Shown here one piece after another: positions 15,552 to 22,975 of a DNA stretch of 35,739 bases; within the stretch, counting starts at the first letter, position 1; every line of letters begins with the position of its first letter. Under the pieces are notes generated by a model. It worked only from the letters and a program-made list of their open reading frames with translations. It was not told the DNA's origin and did no database searches. The DNA is from Lachnospiraceae bacterium (GTDB taxonomy: Bacteria > Bacillota > Clostridia > Lachnospirales > Lachnospiraceae). The stretch lies in contig JAGACB010000149.1 of NCBI GenBank assembly GCA_017614345.1, forward strand, positions 1-35,739, in the 5' to 3' direction. A program made the position numbers and the translations under genes.

Positions 15552-17408
15552 TTACAGTGCCACTTCAAACTGGCTGTTGTAAAGCTCCGCATAGAAGCCC
15601 TGCTTAGCCAGCAGTTCTTCGTGGTTGCCCTGCTCTACAATATCTCCGTCTCTCATGACAAGGATGCAATCCGCATCACGGATGGTGGAGAGACGATGTG
15701 CAATAACGAAGCTGGTACGTCCCCGCATCAGGTTATCCATTGCACGCTGGATCCGTTCCTCGGTTCGGGTATCTACACTGGAGGTAGCCTCATCGAGGAT
15801 CAGGATGGGACAGTTGGCCAGAATGGCTCTGGCAATGGTCAAAAGCTGTCTCTGACCCTGGGATACATTGGTGGCATCCTCGTTCAGTTCCATCTGATAG
15901 CCGCCGGGCAGAGTCTGGATGAAACGATGTGCATGAGCCGCCTTTGCTGCTGCAATGACTTCCTCATCTGTTGCATCCATCCGTCCGAAACGGATATTTT
16001 CCATGATGGTTCCCTTAAAGAGCCATGCATCCTGAAGTACCATACCGAAGCCGTTTCTGAGATCGGAACGATTATAGTTACGGATATCATGTCCGTCGAC
16101 TAAGATAGCTCCTTCGTTCACGTCATAGAACCGCATGAGGAGCTTCACCATGGTAGTCTTTCCGGCACCCGTGGGACCTACAATGGCGATCTTCTGTCCG
16201 GGCTCTACCACAGATGAGAAATCGTGGATGACGATCTTCTCGGGATCGTAGCCGAACTTTACGTGACGGAATTCCACGCGGCCCTCGATCTTCTCGAGCT
16301 TCACGGGATCCTCTGCAGTCTGGTCCTCTTCTTCCTCCTCGAGGAATTCGAAGACACGCTCTGCTGCCGCTGCCATGGACTGCACCTGGTTGATGACCTG
16401 TGCGATCTGCTGGATGGGCTGCGTAAACTGCTTTACATACTGAATGAATGCCTGGATATCACCGATGGTGATCACGCCGCGAATGGCAAGCATGGCACCG
16501 GAGATGGCAACGCCGACGTAGCCTAAGTTACCTACGAAGGACATGATGGGCATCATCAGACCGGACAGGAATTGAGACTTCACTGCGGAAGCATAGAGCA
16601 CCTGATTGGTCTCATGGAAGGTCTTTAAGGTTTCCTCTTCCTTGTTGAAGGTCTTGATGATGGTATGACCGCTGAAGACCTCCTCTACCTGACCATTAAT
16701 GTGGCCCAAGTATTCCTGCTGAGTCTTGAAGTATTTCTGGGACTTCTTGACAATACCTGCCAGGAGGATTGCCGAGATGGGCAGGATCACCAGGGAAATG
16801 ATGGTCATCAGAGGGGAGATACTGATCATCATGATCAGCACGCCCACCAGGGTGGTGATACTGGTGATAATGGTGGTGATACTCTGATTTAAGGACATAC
16901 CCAGAGTGTCGACATCGTTGGTGATCCGGGAAAGTACTTCACCGTAGGTACGGCTCTCGAAATACTTCATGGGCATACGCCCGATCTTTTCCGAGATCTC
17001 TTTCCGGAGACGATAACAGAGCTTCTGAGTAATGGTGGTCATGATCCAGCCCTGTGTAAAGGAGAACAGGCAGCTGATCAGATACAGCAGTAAGGTGAAC
17101 ATCAGGATCTTCGCGATGTACTCGAAGTCCAGACCGCCGGTTCCGGTGATCTTCTTCTGAAGACCTTCTGCCAGTGCGGTAGTGGCACGACCCATGATCT
17201 TGGGGCTGATGACACTGAAGATGGTTCCGAGAGCGGCACAGATCCCCACGATCACGATGGCGAACTTATATCCGCCGATGTACTTTAAGAGTTTGCCGAT
17301 GGAGCCCTTGAAATCCTTGGGCTTCTCTACCATCATCATGGCTCCGGGTCCGCCCCTGGGCCTTTTGGGAGGTTCTTTAAATTCCTGCTTCTTCTCTTCT
17401 TCGCTCAT
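15552..17408 (-). CDS. ABC exporter half-transporter, catalytic subunit (membrane plus ATPase)
   Basis: A 618-residue half-transporter: a six-helix membrane domain (about 45-350) and an ATPase domain. Its Walker A is GPTGAGKTT, the Walker B ILILDEATSSVD keeps the catalytic glutamate, and the H-loop is VIAHRLST. Its signature motif is degenerate (VSQGQ instead of LSGGQ). The partner encoded just upstream has the opposite pattern, so together they form an asymmetric heterodimer as in BmrCD or TM287/288. The start overlaps the partner's stop (ATGA) with GGAGG upstream, so the two are made in step. Substrates of this class are usually drugs, peptides or lipids; marR upstream favours a toxic compound (inference). 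Confidence 0.93.
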   Translation of the reverse strand: MSEEEKKQEFKEPPKRPRGGPGAMMMVEKPKDFKGSIGKLLKYIGGYKFAIVIVGICAALGTIFSVISPKIMGRATTALAEGLQKKITGTGGLDFEYIAKILMFTLLLYLISCLFSFTQGWIMTTITQKLCYRLRKEISEKIGRMPMKYFESRTYGEVLSRITNDVDTLGMSLNQSITTIITSITTLVGVLIMMISISPLMTIISLVILPISAILLAGIVKKSQKYFKTQQEYLGHINGQVEEVFSGHTIIKTFNKEEETLKTFHETNQVLYASAVKSQFLSGLMMPIMSFVGNLGYVGVAISGAMLAIRGVITIGDIQAFIQYVKQFTQPIQQIAQVINQVQSMAAAAERVFEFLEEEEEDQTAEDPVKLEKIEGRVEFRHVKFGYDPEKIVIHDFSSVVEPGQKIAIVGPTGAGKTTMVKLLMRFYDVNEGAILVDGHDIRNYNRSDLRNGFGMVLQDAWLFKGTIMENIRFGRMDATDEEVIAAAKAAHAHRFIQTLPGGYQMELNEDATNVSQGQRQLLTIARAILANCPILILDEATSSVDTRTEERIQRAMDNLMRGRTSFVIAHRLSTIRDADCILVMRDGDIVEQGNHEELLAKQGFYAELYNSQFEVAL

Positions 17409-19753
17409 GATCTGTCACCTCCCTCCGCCATAGTCTTCTCCAGATCGGCTTCAGACAGCTGAGATCTGGCGATTTCCTGATAAGCCTCACAGGAGGTCAT
17501 CAGTTCACGATGATTTCCCTTGCCTACGATCTTACCGTCATCGAGAACCAGGATCTGGTCTGCATGGAGAATGGTACTGATACGCTGAGCAACGATGATC
17601 ACCGTCTTATCCTTCGACTTTTCGGCAAGTGCCTTCCGAAGGGTGGCGTCCGTCTTCATATCGAGAGCGGAAAAGCTGTCATCGAAAATGTAAATGGAAG
17701 GATCCTTTGCAATGGCTCTGGCAATGGACAGACGCTGTTTCTGTCCGCCGGAGACATTTGAACCGCCCTGTGCTATATGGCTGTTCATACGGTCTTCCTT
17801 GTTGTTGATGAATTCCATGGCCTGAGCAACCTCGGCAGCTGCTTCGATCTCTTCATCGGAGGCATCACGCTTGCCGAAACGCAGGTTGGAGGAAATGGTT
17901 CCGGAGAAGAGCACTGCCTTCTGAGGAACAAAACCGAGATACTCACGAAGATCCTTCATGGTCAGTTCCCGGATGTCCACTCCGTCAAGGAGGATCCGTC
18001 CGCCGGTCACATCATAGAGTCTCGGGATCAGGTTCACCAGAGTGGACTTACCGCAACCGGTACTTCCGATGATGGCCGTAGTCTTACCGGGCTCTGCCGT
18101 AAAGGAGATGCCTTCCAGAACGTCTTCATTTGCATTGGGATAACGGAAGGATACTTCCTCAAAGGAAAGAACACCCTTGCAGGAATCCAGCTTCCTGGCA
18201 TTCTCGGGATCGTTGATGGAGCTTTCGGTCCGGGCGATCTCATTGATACGCTCCGCAGCCACACCTGCACGAGGCAGCATGATGGACATACCCGTCAGCA
18301 TCAGGAAGGACATGATGATCTGCATTGCATAGGTGATAAATGCAGTCATGGCACCTACCTGCAGCACACCTTCATCGATCTTGTGTGCAGCGGTCCATAC
18401 GATCAGGATATTGACACCGGTCATGGTCAGTGTCATGGCAGGCATCATAAAGGTCATTACACGGTTGGTGAAGAGCTGAGTCTTCATGAGTCTCGTATTG
18501 GCTTCGTCGAAACGCTGCTCACTCTCCTTCTCGCGTCCGAAAGCACGGATCACGGAAAGACCGGTCAGAAGCTCACGGGAAACCATGTTGAGGCCGTCCA
18601 CAAGGGTCTGCATGATCTTGAACTTCGGCATTGCGATCATCATCAGCGAGGAAACCAGTGCCATGATGACACCGACTGCTACAAAGATGATCCAGCCCAT
18701 ACCCGCTCCGGTATGAACCACCTTGATCACGCCTCCGATACCGATGATGGGCGCATAGAATACCATTCTCAGCATCATGATGCTGACGAACTGTACCTGC
18801 TGGATATCATTGGTACATCTGGTGATCAGGGATGCGGTGGAGAACTGATCGATCTCCTTTCCGGAGAAGGAAAGCACTCTGGAAAATACCTGTTCACGAA
18901 GGTCACGTCCGATCCGTCCTCCGACAATGGAGGAGAAGAAAGAGATCATGATGACACAGGCCATCATCAGAAGGGCCATCAGGAGCATTTTCCCTCCGGC
19001 GATCCAGAGGTAATCCGTCTGCTTCTTGTGCAGATCGATCCCGGCCTGCTCTTCTCTTTCCGTAGCCCACTTATAACCCATGGACTTTAAGGTGTTGGAT
19101 CCGATCTCCTCGGAGATCTTTTCGAACATGCTGCGGGCTTCCTGAATGGAACTTTCGTTCATCATTCCCGCATCTGCCATTGCGGAGAAGATGCTCCGCA
19201 TATCTACGTATTCTTCTTTTACCGGGTTGCCGTTCTCATCGTCCACTTCCTTTTCATAGGACTTGATATCCATATGAAGAAGGCTGCCGATCTGCTCCAC
19301 GCTCATAGCCAGAAATGCTTCTCTGGTGATCCCGGCTGCAGCAAGCTGTGCACCTGCCGCTTCACTGTCATAGATCTGTTCCTTGAAGGAATCCACCTGA
19401 ACCGCTGACATCTGATAGTTGATCAGGATGGCGGGAAGGAGTTTCTCATCAAGAGCCTTCAGATCCTCCTCGGAAAGAGACTTGCGAACGTAAAGGTCTC
19501 CCTCCGCTTTGTAACTGTCGGAAAATGCCTTTGCCTCTTCCTCAGTCATAAATAACTTCACATAGTCATATTCATCTGCCTGGATCTTCTCCGGGAGGAT
19601 ATGACTGGTACCACCGTTCATGATACCCACGTCGATCATATTCGAGGTATACTGGGGCAGTGCCAGGTCGCAGTAGGCCTGCAGGAACAGCAGGGCTACG
19701 ATCAGGACCACAAAATACCAGTACCTGAAATAATTTTTGAATATTCTTAACAA
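17405..19753 (-). CDS. ABC exporter half-transporter, degenerate-site subunit with large extracellular insert
   Basis: A 782-residue half-transporter. After the first helix it has an unusually long, mostly acidic insert of about 190 residues (about 40-245) that should face outward before the remaining membrane helices. In the ATPase domain Walker A is GSTGCGKST and the signature VSGGQ is good, but Walker B reads IYIFDDSFSALD (Asp for the catalytic Glu) and the H-loop is VAQRIST (Gln for His). Its own ATP site should therefore be slow, while its signature completes the active site of the 618-residue partner. The start is TTG at 19753 with GAGG upstream; no ATG fits the membrane N-terminus. It lies 57 bases after marR. 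Confidence 0.93.
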   Translation of the reverse strand: MLRIFKNYFRYWYFVVLIVALLFLQAYCDLALPQYTSNMIDVGIMNGGTSHILPEKIQADEYDYVKLFMTEEEAKAFSDSYKAEGDLYVRKSLSEEDLKALDEKLLPAILINYQMSAVQVDSFKEQIYDSEAAGAQLAAAGITREAFLAMSVEQIGSLLHMDIKSYEKEVDDENGNPVKEEYVDMRSIFSAMADAGMMNESSIQEARSMFEKISEEIGSNTLKSMGYKWATEREEQAGIDLHKKQTDYLWIAGGKMLLMALLMMACVIMISFFSSIVGGRIGRDLREQVFSRVLSFSGKEIDQFSTASLITRCTNDIQQVQFVSIMMLRMVFYAPIIGIGGVIKVVHTGAGMGWIIFVAVGVIMALVSSLMMIAMPKFKIMQTLVDGLNMVSRELLTGLSVIRAFGREKESEQRFDEANTRLMKTQLFTNRVMTFMMPAMTLTMTGVNILIVWTAAHKIDEGVLQVGAMTAFITYAMQIIMSFLMLTGMSIMLPRAGVAAERINEIARTESSINDPENARKLDSCKGVLSFEEVSFRYPNANEDVLEGISFTAEPGKTTAIIGSTGCGKSTLVNLIPRLYDVTGGRILLDGVDIRELTMKDLREYLGFVPQKAVLFSGTISSNLRFGKRDASDEEIEAAAEVAQAMEFINNKEDRMNSHIAQGGSNVSGGQKQRLSIARAIAKDPSIYIFDDSFSALDMKTDATLRKALAEKSKDKTVIIVAQRISTILHADQILVLDDGKIVGKGNHRELMTSCEAYQEIARSQLSEADLEKTMAEGGDRS

Positions 19754-19810
19754 AACTGTTTCCTCGCTTTACCCGGCCCCTTTATGTACGCAGGGCCGAC
19801 TGCGTCCGGA

Positions 19811-20341
19811 TCAAAGGTACTGTCTGAGACCTCTTCTTCCGTTGGCAGCTTTCTTCTTCTCAAGTTCTCTTTCTGTGATGGCAGCGAATTCCTGCATCAT
19901 TACAACCAATTCCGCAAATCTGTCTGCGCCCATCTCTGCCTTTACTGCCTCGGTGATGGAATTCATGTTCTTCTCGATCACATGATATACCTTCCAACCC
20001 TTATCGGACAGATCCAGTCTGGACTTTCTGCGGTCATAGGGATCGTTGATCCTTACGATCAGTTCTTCTTCCTCAAGATGCTTGATGCTCTTGGAGATGG
20101 CGGGACCGGAAACATGCATCAGTTCTGCAACCTCAGACATCTGATAACGCTCCTCAGCAGGCTTCTCTCCCTTTCCGCACTGTCCCAGAGAGATAATGAT
20201 CTTGATCTCACTTCTGGGCAGATTCGGAAGCATAAATCCGATATCCACGAAGTGGAATCTTCTCATCAGGTCAAGAAATTCGAATTCATTTTCCATGTTC
20301 TTTCTTTCCGCACTGGTCTTGGTACTCTTTCTTGCTGCCAT
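19811..20341 (-). CDS. MarR-family transcriptional regulator
   Basis: A 176-residue winged-helix DNA-binding protein. The core is RSEIKIIISLGQC, YQMSEVAELMHVSGPAISK with SIKHLEEEELIVRI (recognition helix) and the wing DPYDRRKSRLDLSDKG. A basic N-terminal extension and a long C-terminal helix (ITERELEKKKA) flank it. MarR proteins usually repress their own operon and release DNA on binding a small molecule. It is the first gene before the two exporter genes, so it most likely controls them. Two kinds of dyad lie upstream: one in its leader (20371-20390) and three phased copies at 20445-20523. GGAGG lies upstream of the ATG. Confidence 0.92.
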   Translation of the reverse strand: MAARKSTKTSAERKNMENEFEFLDLMRRFHFVDIGFMLPNLPRSEIKIIISLGQCGKGEKPAEERYQMSEVAELMHVSGPAISKSIKHLEEEELIVRINDPYDRRKSRLDLSDKGWKVYHVIEKNMNSITEAVKAEMGADRFAELVVMMQEFAAITERELEKKKAANGRRGLRQYL

Positions 20342-20370
20342 GGTTTTTTCCTCCGGCTGATTTTTTCGTT

Positions 20371-20390
20371 ATCGTTACTTTTGTAACGAT
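20371..20390 (-). promoter_or_regulatory. Dyad in the marR leader, candidate operator
   Basis: A perfect 8-bp inverted repeat ATCGTTAC/GTAACGAT with a TTTT spacer lies between the predicted transcription start and the marR start codon, a usual place for autoregulation. It differs in sequence from the three upstream dyads. Confidence 0.5.
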
Positions 20391-20403
20391 TAACCTGTTA
20401 TAA

Positions 20404-20432
20404 TACTTACCATATTGTAATGATGCAGTCAA
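20404..20432 (-). promoter_or_regulatory. Promoter of the marR-ABC operon
   Basis: On the minus strand TTGACT (20432-20427), a 17-bp spacer and TAAGTA (20409-20404) with an extended TGG before the -10. A TATTAT further downstream gives a 21-bp spacer and is less likely. Confidence 0.6.
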
Positions 20433-20444
20433 TGGTTTTGAATT

Positions 20445-20523
20445 AATTAGGGAGGCTAATTCATAAATTTCATTCAGTTAGGAATCCTAATTCATAAAAT
20501 ATGTTAAATTAGGATAACTAATT
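20445..20523. repeat. Array of three inverted repeats, 31 bp centre to centre
   Basis: Three related dyads: AATTAG-N5-CTAATT (20445-20461), TTAGGA-A-TCCTAA (20478-20490) and AATTAG-N5-CTAATT (20507-20523). Their centres are 20453, 20484 and 20515, exactly 31 bp apart. All three are followed by TTC or TC and an A. They lie just upstream of the -35 of the marR promoter and downstream of the araC stop, with no gene on them. They look like binding sites for a dimeric regulator on one face of the helix. Confidence 0.75.
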
Positions 20524-20606
20524 CACCACTTTTTGACACCAAGAAAAATGCCCCCACCCGCTCCGCTTCGATCTCCTCCCCGTCAAAGGGGCGGTCAAAG
20601 AAACGA

Positions 20607-21446
20607 TCAAAGAGAGTCGTCCTTCCTCCAGAGAGACTTATGCTGACGACGGTATTCACTGGGGGAAATGCCTTCATATTTCTTGAAGACCATGCCGAAA
20701 TAGGTGGGGTCGGAATAGCCCACCATGCTGCCGATATTTCCGATGGATTCATTGGACCCGAGGAGCAAAGGTTTGGATTCCGTGATCCTCTTCTGAGCCA
20801 GATACTCCATGGGTCTCATGGCCATCTGGTTTTTGAACACACGGCAGAAATGCTGTCTCGAGATGTGGCACATCCCGGCCAGCTGATTTAAATTGATGTC
20901 CGTTGCATAATTCTGATCGATGAAGTTGATGGCATCTGCCAGCAGATGATCCATGCCGGTCTCCGAGGAGGTCTGAAGGATCATGATCCTCCGGATCTCC
21001 ACAATATACTCATATAAAAGCTCAGAAGCCTGCTCACCGCCGGAGATGGGATCCTTTGCCATGCTCAGAAGTCTTGCAAACAGATGCTCGATCTTATTTC
21101 CCACCACATGCTGACCCACCATGAAGGGAACAAAGCCCATATTTTCCATGATGGACTTCATATACTCACCGTTGAAGCAGACCCAGCAGGTCACCCATTC
21201 TCCCCGTTCGGGATAATACTCATGAGGAACCCCCGGTCCGAGATAAAAGAAATCTCCCTTCCTCTGGGGATAGGTCTTTCCTTCCATGATCAAGGTTCCC
21301 TCTCCGCTCTGGGTATAAAGAAACTGATGGCTCTGCTGTCCCTCCTCCCGGACCACATGGTACTCGGGATCTGCAACTCCTGCGCCAACCACATAAAAAG
21401 GTAATTTCATCTGAGCTCCGAGGATCGGATATACATAATCATTCAT
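20607..21446 (-). CDS. AraC-family transcriptional regulator with cupin sensor domain
   Basis: A 279-residue regulator. The N-terminal half is a cupin-like sensor (GEGTLIMEGKTYPQRKGDFF, GPGVPHEYYPERGEW), as in sugar-responsive AraC proteins. The C-terminal half has two helix-turn-helix motifs: LNQLAGMCHISRQHFCRVFK and IGNIGSMVGYSDPTYFGMVF, then ISPSEYRRQH. Such proteins often activate carbohydrate-use genes, but no such genes are near. I chose the ATG at 21446 because AGGAGG lies 7 bases upstream; the longer frame to 21524 has no clear site. It is divergent from the DUF1508 gene. Confidence 0.9.
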   Translation of the reverse strand: MNDYVYPILGAQMKLPFYVVGAGVADPEYHVVREEGQQSHQFLYTQSGEGTLIMEGKTYPQRKGDFFYLGPGVPHEYYPERGEWVTCWVCFNGEYMKSIMENMGFVPFMVGQHVVGNKIEHLFARLLSMAKDPISGGEQASELLYEYIVEIRRIMILQTSSETGMDHLLADAINFIDQNYATDINLNQLAGMCHISRQHFCRVFKNQMAMRPMEYLAQKRITESKPLLLGSNESIGNIGSMVGYSDPTYFGMVFKKYEGISPSEYRRQHKSLWRKDDSL

Positions 21447-21585
21447 CCGTGAGCCTCCTTTCATAATTCCGAATGTCCTTAAATATTCTCCTGACACTCC
21501 TATCCCGGAAAATGTTATTCTCACACCCTCTATTGTCCATCAGAGTTATGTTTTCCCTGTGAAAATCCATTCCCAAAGATATTAG

Positions 21586-21600
21586 TATTATGTGATAATA
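21586..21600. promoter_or_regulatory. AT-rich dyad in the araC/DUF1508 intergenic region
   Basis: A perfect inverted repeat TATTAT-GTG-ATAATA lies between the two divergent genes, 36 bases before the -35 of the DUF1508 promoter. It could be an operator. The remainder of this 270-base gap shows only AT-rich sequence and a possible weak minus-strand promoter. Confidence 0.35.
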
Positions 21601-21635
21601 TTAACATATTATGCGAAAAAATCAAGAGAAAACCA

Positions 21636-21664
21636 TTGCAATTCATCGTTTTCCGTAGTAAAAT
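21636..21664 (+). promoter_or_regulatory. Promoter of the DUF1508 gene
   Basis: TTGCAA (21636-21641), a 17-bp spacer and TAAAAT (21659-21664), 52 bases before the start codon. Confidence 0.65.
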
Positions 21665-21716
21665 ATTATCAGAGTCGGGGTGACTCAAAAACAAAAAATA
21701 TCGGAGGTGTTGCATC

Positions 21717-22085
21717 ATGGGAAAGTTTGTTATCAAAGCAGCGAAGAACGGCGTAAAGTTTGATCTGAAGGCTACCAACGGCCAGGTCATCGCATCTTCA
21801 CAGGTTTACAAGACCGAAGCTACCTGCAAAAAGGGTATTGCCAGTGTCATCGCCAATGCTGCTGTTGCATCCGTTGAGGATCAGACCGTTGAAGGTTACG
21901 AAGCTCAGAAGAATCCGAAGTTCCAGGTTTACACAGACAAGGGTGGCGAGTTCCGCTTCCGTCTTACCGCCAAGAACGGCCAGATCATCGCTGTCAGCGA
22001 AGGCTACAAGACCATGAAAGCCTGCAGCGCCGGCATTGAATCCGTAAGAAAGAATTCCGCAGACGCTCCCATTGTATCGGAGTAA
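21717..22085 (+). CDS. DUF1508 (YegP/UPF0339) tandem-repeat protein
   Basis: A 122-residue protein of two DUF1508 repeats: KFVIKAAKNGVKFDLKATNG with QVIASSQVYKTEATCKKGI, and a second copy FQVYTDKGGEFRFRLTAKNG with QIIAVSEGYKTMKACSAGI. The repeats fold as small beta-beta-beta-alpha units. The biochemical role of the family is not established. The protein is small, lysine-rich and without a signal peptide, so cytosolic. GGAGG precedes the ATG by 8 bases. A good promoter and a strong terminator frame it, so it is monocistronic and probably well expressed. It is divergent from the AraC gene, which might regulate it. Confidence 0.9.
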   Translation: MGKFVIKAAKNGVKFDLKATNGQVIASSQVYKTEATCKKGIASVIANAAVASVEDQTVEGYEAQKNPKFQVYTDKGGEFRFRLTAKNGQIIAVSEGYKTMKACSAGIESVRKNSADAPIVSE

Positions 22086-22180
22086 ATCGTGTAATTCTAC
22101 CGGCCACTTAAGCGCTCTGGTCTCAGAGAAAGATTGGAAGAACAAGGTCGGAACCTTACGAAATATATCTTAAAGCACAA

Positions 22181-22218
22181 AGAACTGCCGAGGCTCAGCC
22201 CGGCAGTTCTTTTTTTAC
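22181..22218 (+). terminator. Strong intrinsic terminator after the DUF1508 gene
   Basis: A perfect 10-bp stem AGAACTGCCG/CGGCAGTTCT with a 10-base loop is followed by TTTTTTT. It may also serve the convergent pepF gene, although the minus-strand tail has fewer Ts. About 70 AT-rich bases without a recognised feature follow. Confidence 0.9.
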
Positions 22219-22288
22219 TAACTTTTTATTGTTATTGACTATTCTTTGATGATGACTGTAATAAGTTATGATATGGCAGAATTTACAG

Positions 22289-22975
22289 TCAGAACAGCAG
22301 CTTCTCCATCTCTTCCACTGCGCTTCCGAATACCTTCAGTGCTTCATCCATGGGCTCTGCGGTGGAAAGATCCACGCCTGCAATCTTCAAGAGGCTGACG
22401 GGGTCGCTGGTGCAGCCGCTTGAAAGGAACTTCAGGTAATCCTGTACGGACTGTCCGCCCTCGCCTTCCTCTAAGATGCGGTGGGCAATGGCAACCGCCG
22501 CACAATAGCTGGTGGCATACTGATATACGTAAAAGTTATAGTAGAAATGAGGGATCCTGCACCACTCATAAGCGATCTCGGGATCGGAGATCATCTCTTC
22601 ACCGAAATATTCCTTATTCAGGTTCAGGTACAGCTCTGAAAGGCTGTCAGCCGTAAGGGGAATGCCCTGCTCAGCCATGGCGTGGGATCTTCTCTCGAAT
22701 TCCTCAAACATGGTCTGGCGGTAAACGGTACCCTTGAAGCTGTCCAGATAATGGTTGATGAGATAAGCCTTGCTCTCCTTGGAATCCGCCTTGGACAGCA
22801 GATACTCCAGAAGCAGCACTTCATTGGTGGTGGAAGCAACCTCAGCCACAAAGATCTTGTACTGAGCATTGTCATAGGTCTGGTTCTGATCGGAATACCA
22901 GGAATGCATGGAGTGTCCCATTTCATGAACCAGGGTGAAGATATCATCCAGAGTTCCGTTGAAGTTTAAGAGCAT
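22289..22975 (-). CDS. Oligoendopeptidase F, C-terminal catalytic part (after an in-frame stop)
   Basis: This 228-residue frame carries the zinc-metalloprotease active site of the M3B oligoendopeptidase F family: the zinc-binding LVHEMGHSMHSW near its start, then FVAEVASTTNEVLL, which supplies the third ligand, and the substrate-binding YYNFYVYQYATSYCAA. It starts with ATG directly after the TAA that ends the N-terminal part, in the same frame. No ribosome binding site is placed for this ATG, so it would be made only by re-initiation or readthrough. By itself it lacks the N-terminal helical lobe that closes the substrate channel. It is probably inactive unless joined to or associated with the other half. 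Confidence 0.75.
   Translation of the reverse strand: MLLNFNGTLDDIFTLVHEMGHSMHSWYSDQNQTYDNAQYKIFVAEVASTTNEVLLLEYLLSKADSKESKAYLINHYLDSFKGTVYRQTMFEEFERRSHAMAEQGIPLTADSLSELYLNLNKEYFGEEMISDPEIAYEWCRIPHFYYNFYVYQYATSYCAAVAIAHRILEEGEGGQSVQDYLKFLSSGCTSDPVSLLKIAGVDLSTAEPMDEALKVFGSAVEEMEKLLF

Noticed and set aside
17777-19090. Long plus-strand open frame of 437 codons
   Set aside because: It is antisense to the membrane and ATPase coding region of the 782-residue exporter subunit. Its composition is His/Asp/Gly-rich without any motif and it has no ribosome binding site.
20504-20752. Minus-strand frame overlapping the end of the araC gene and running on past its stop, with a protein-like end rich in Phe, Asp and Glu
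   Set aside because: It is in another frame from the AraC protein, whose C-terminus is already complete at the usual place. Its end runs into the third dyad of the array. No ribosome binding site was found.
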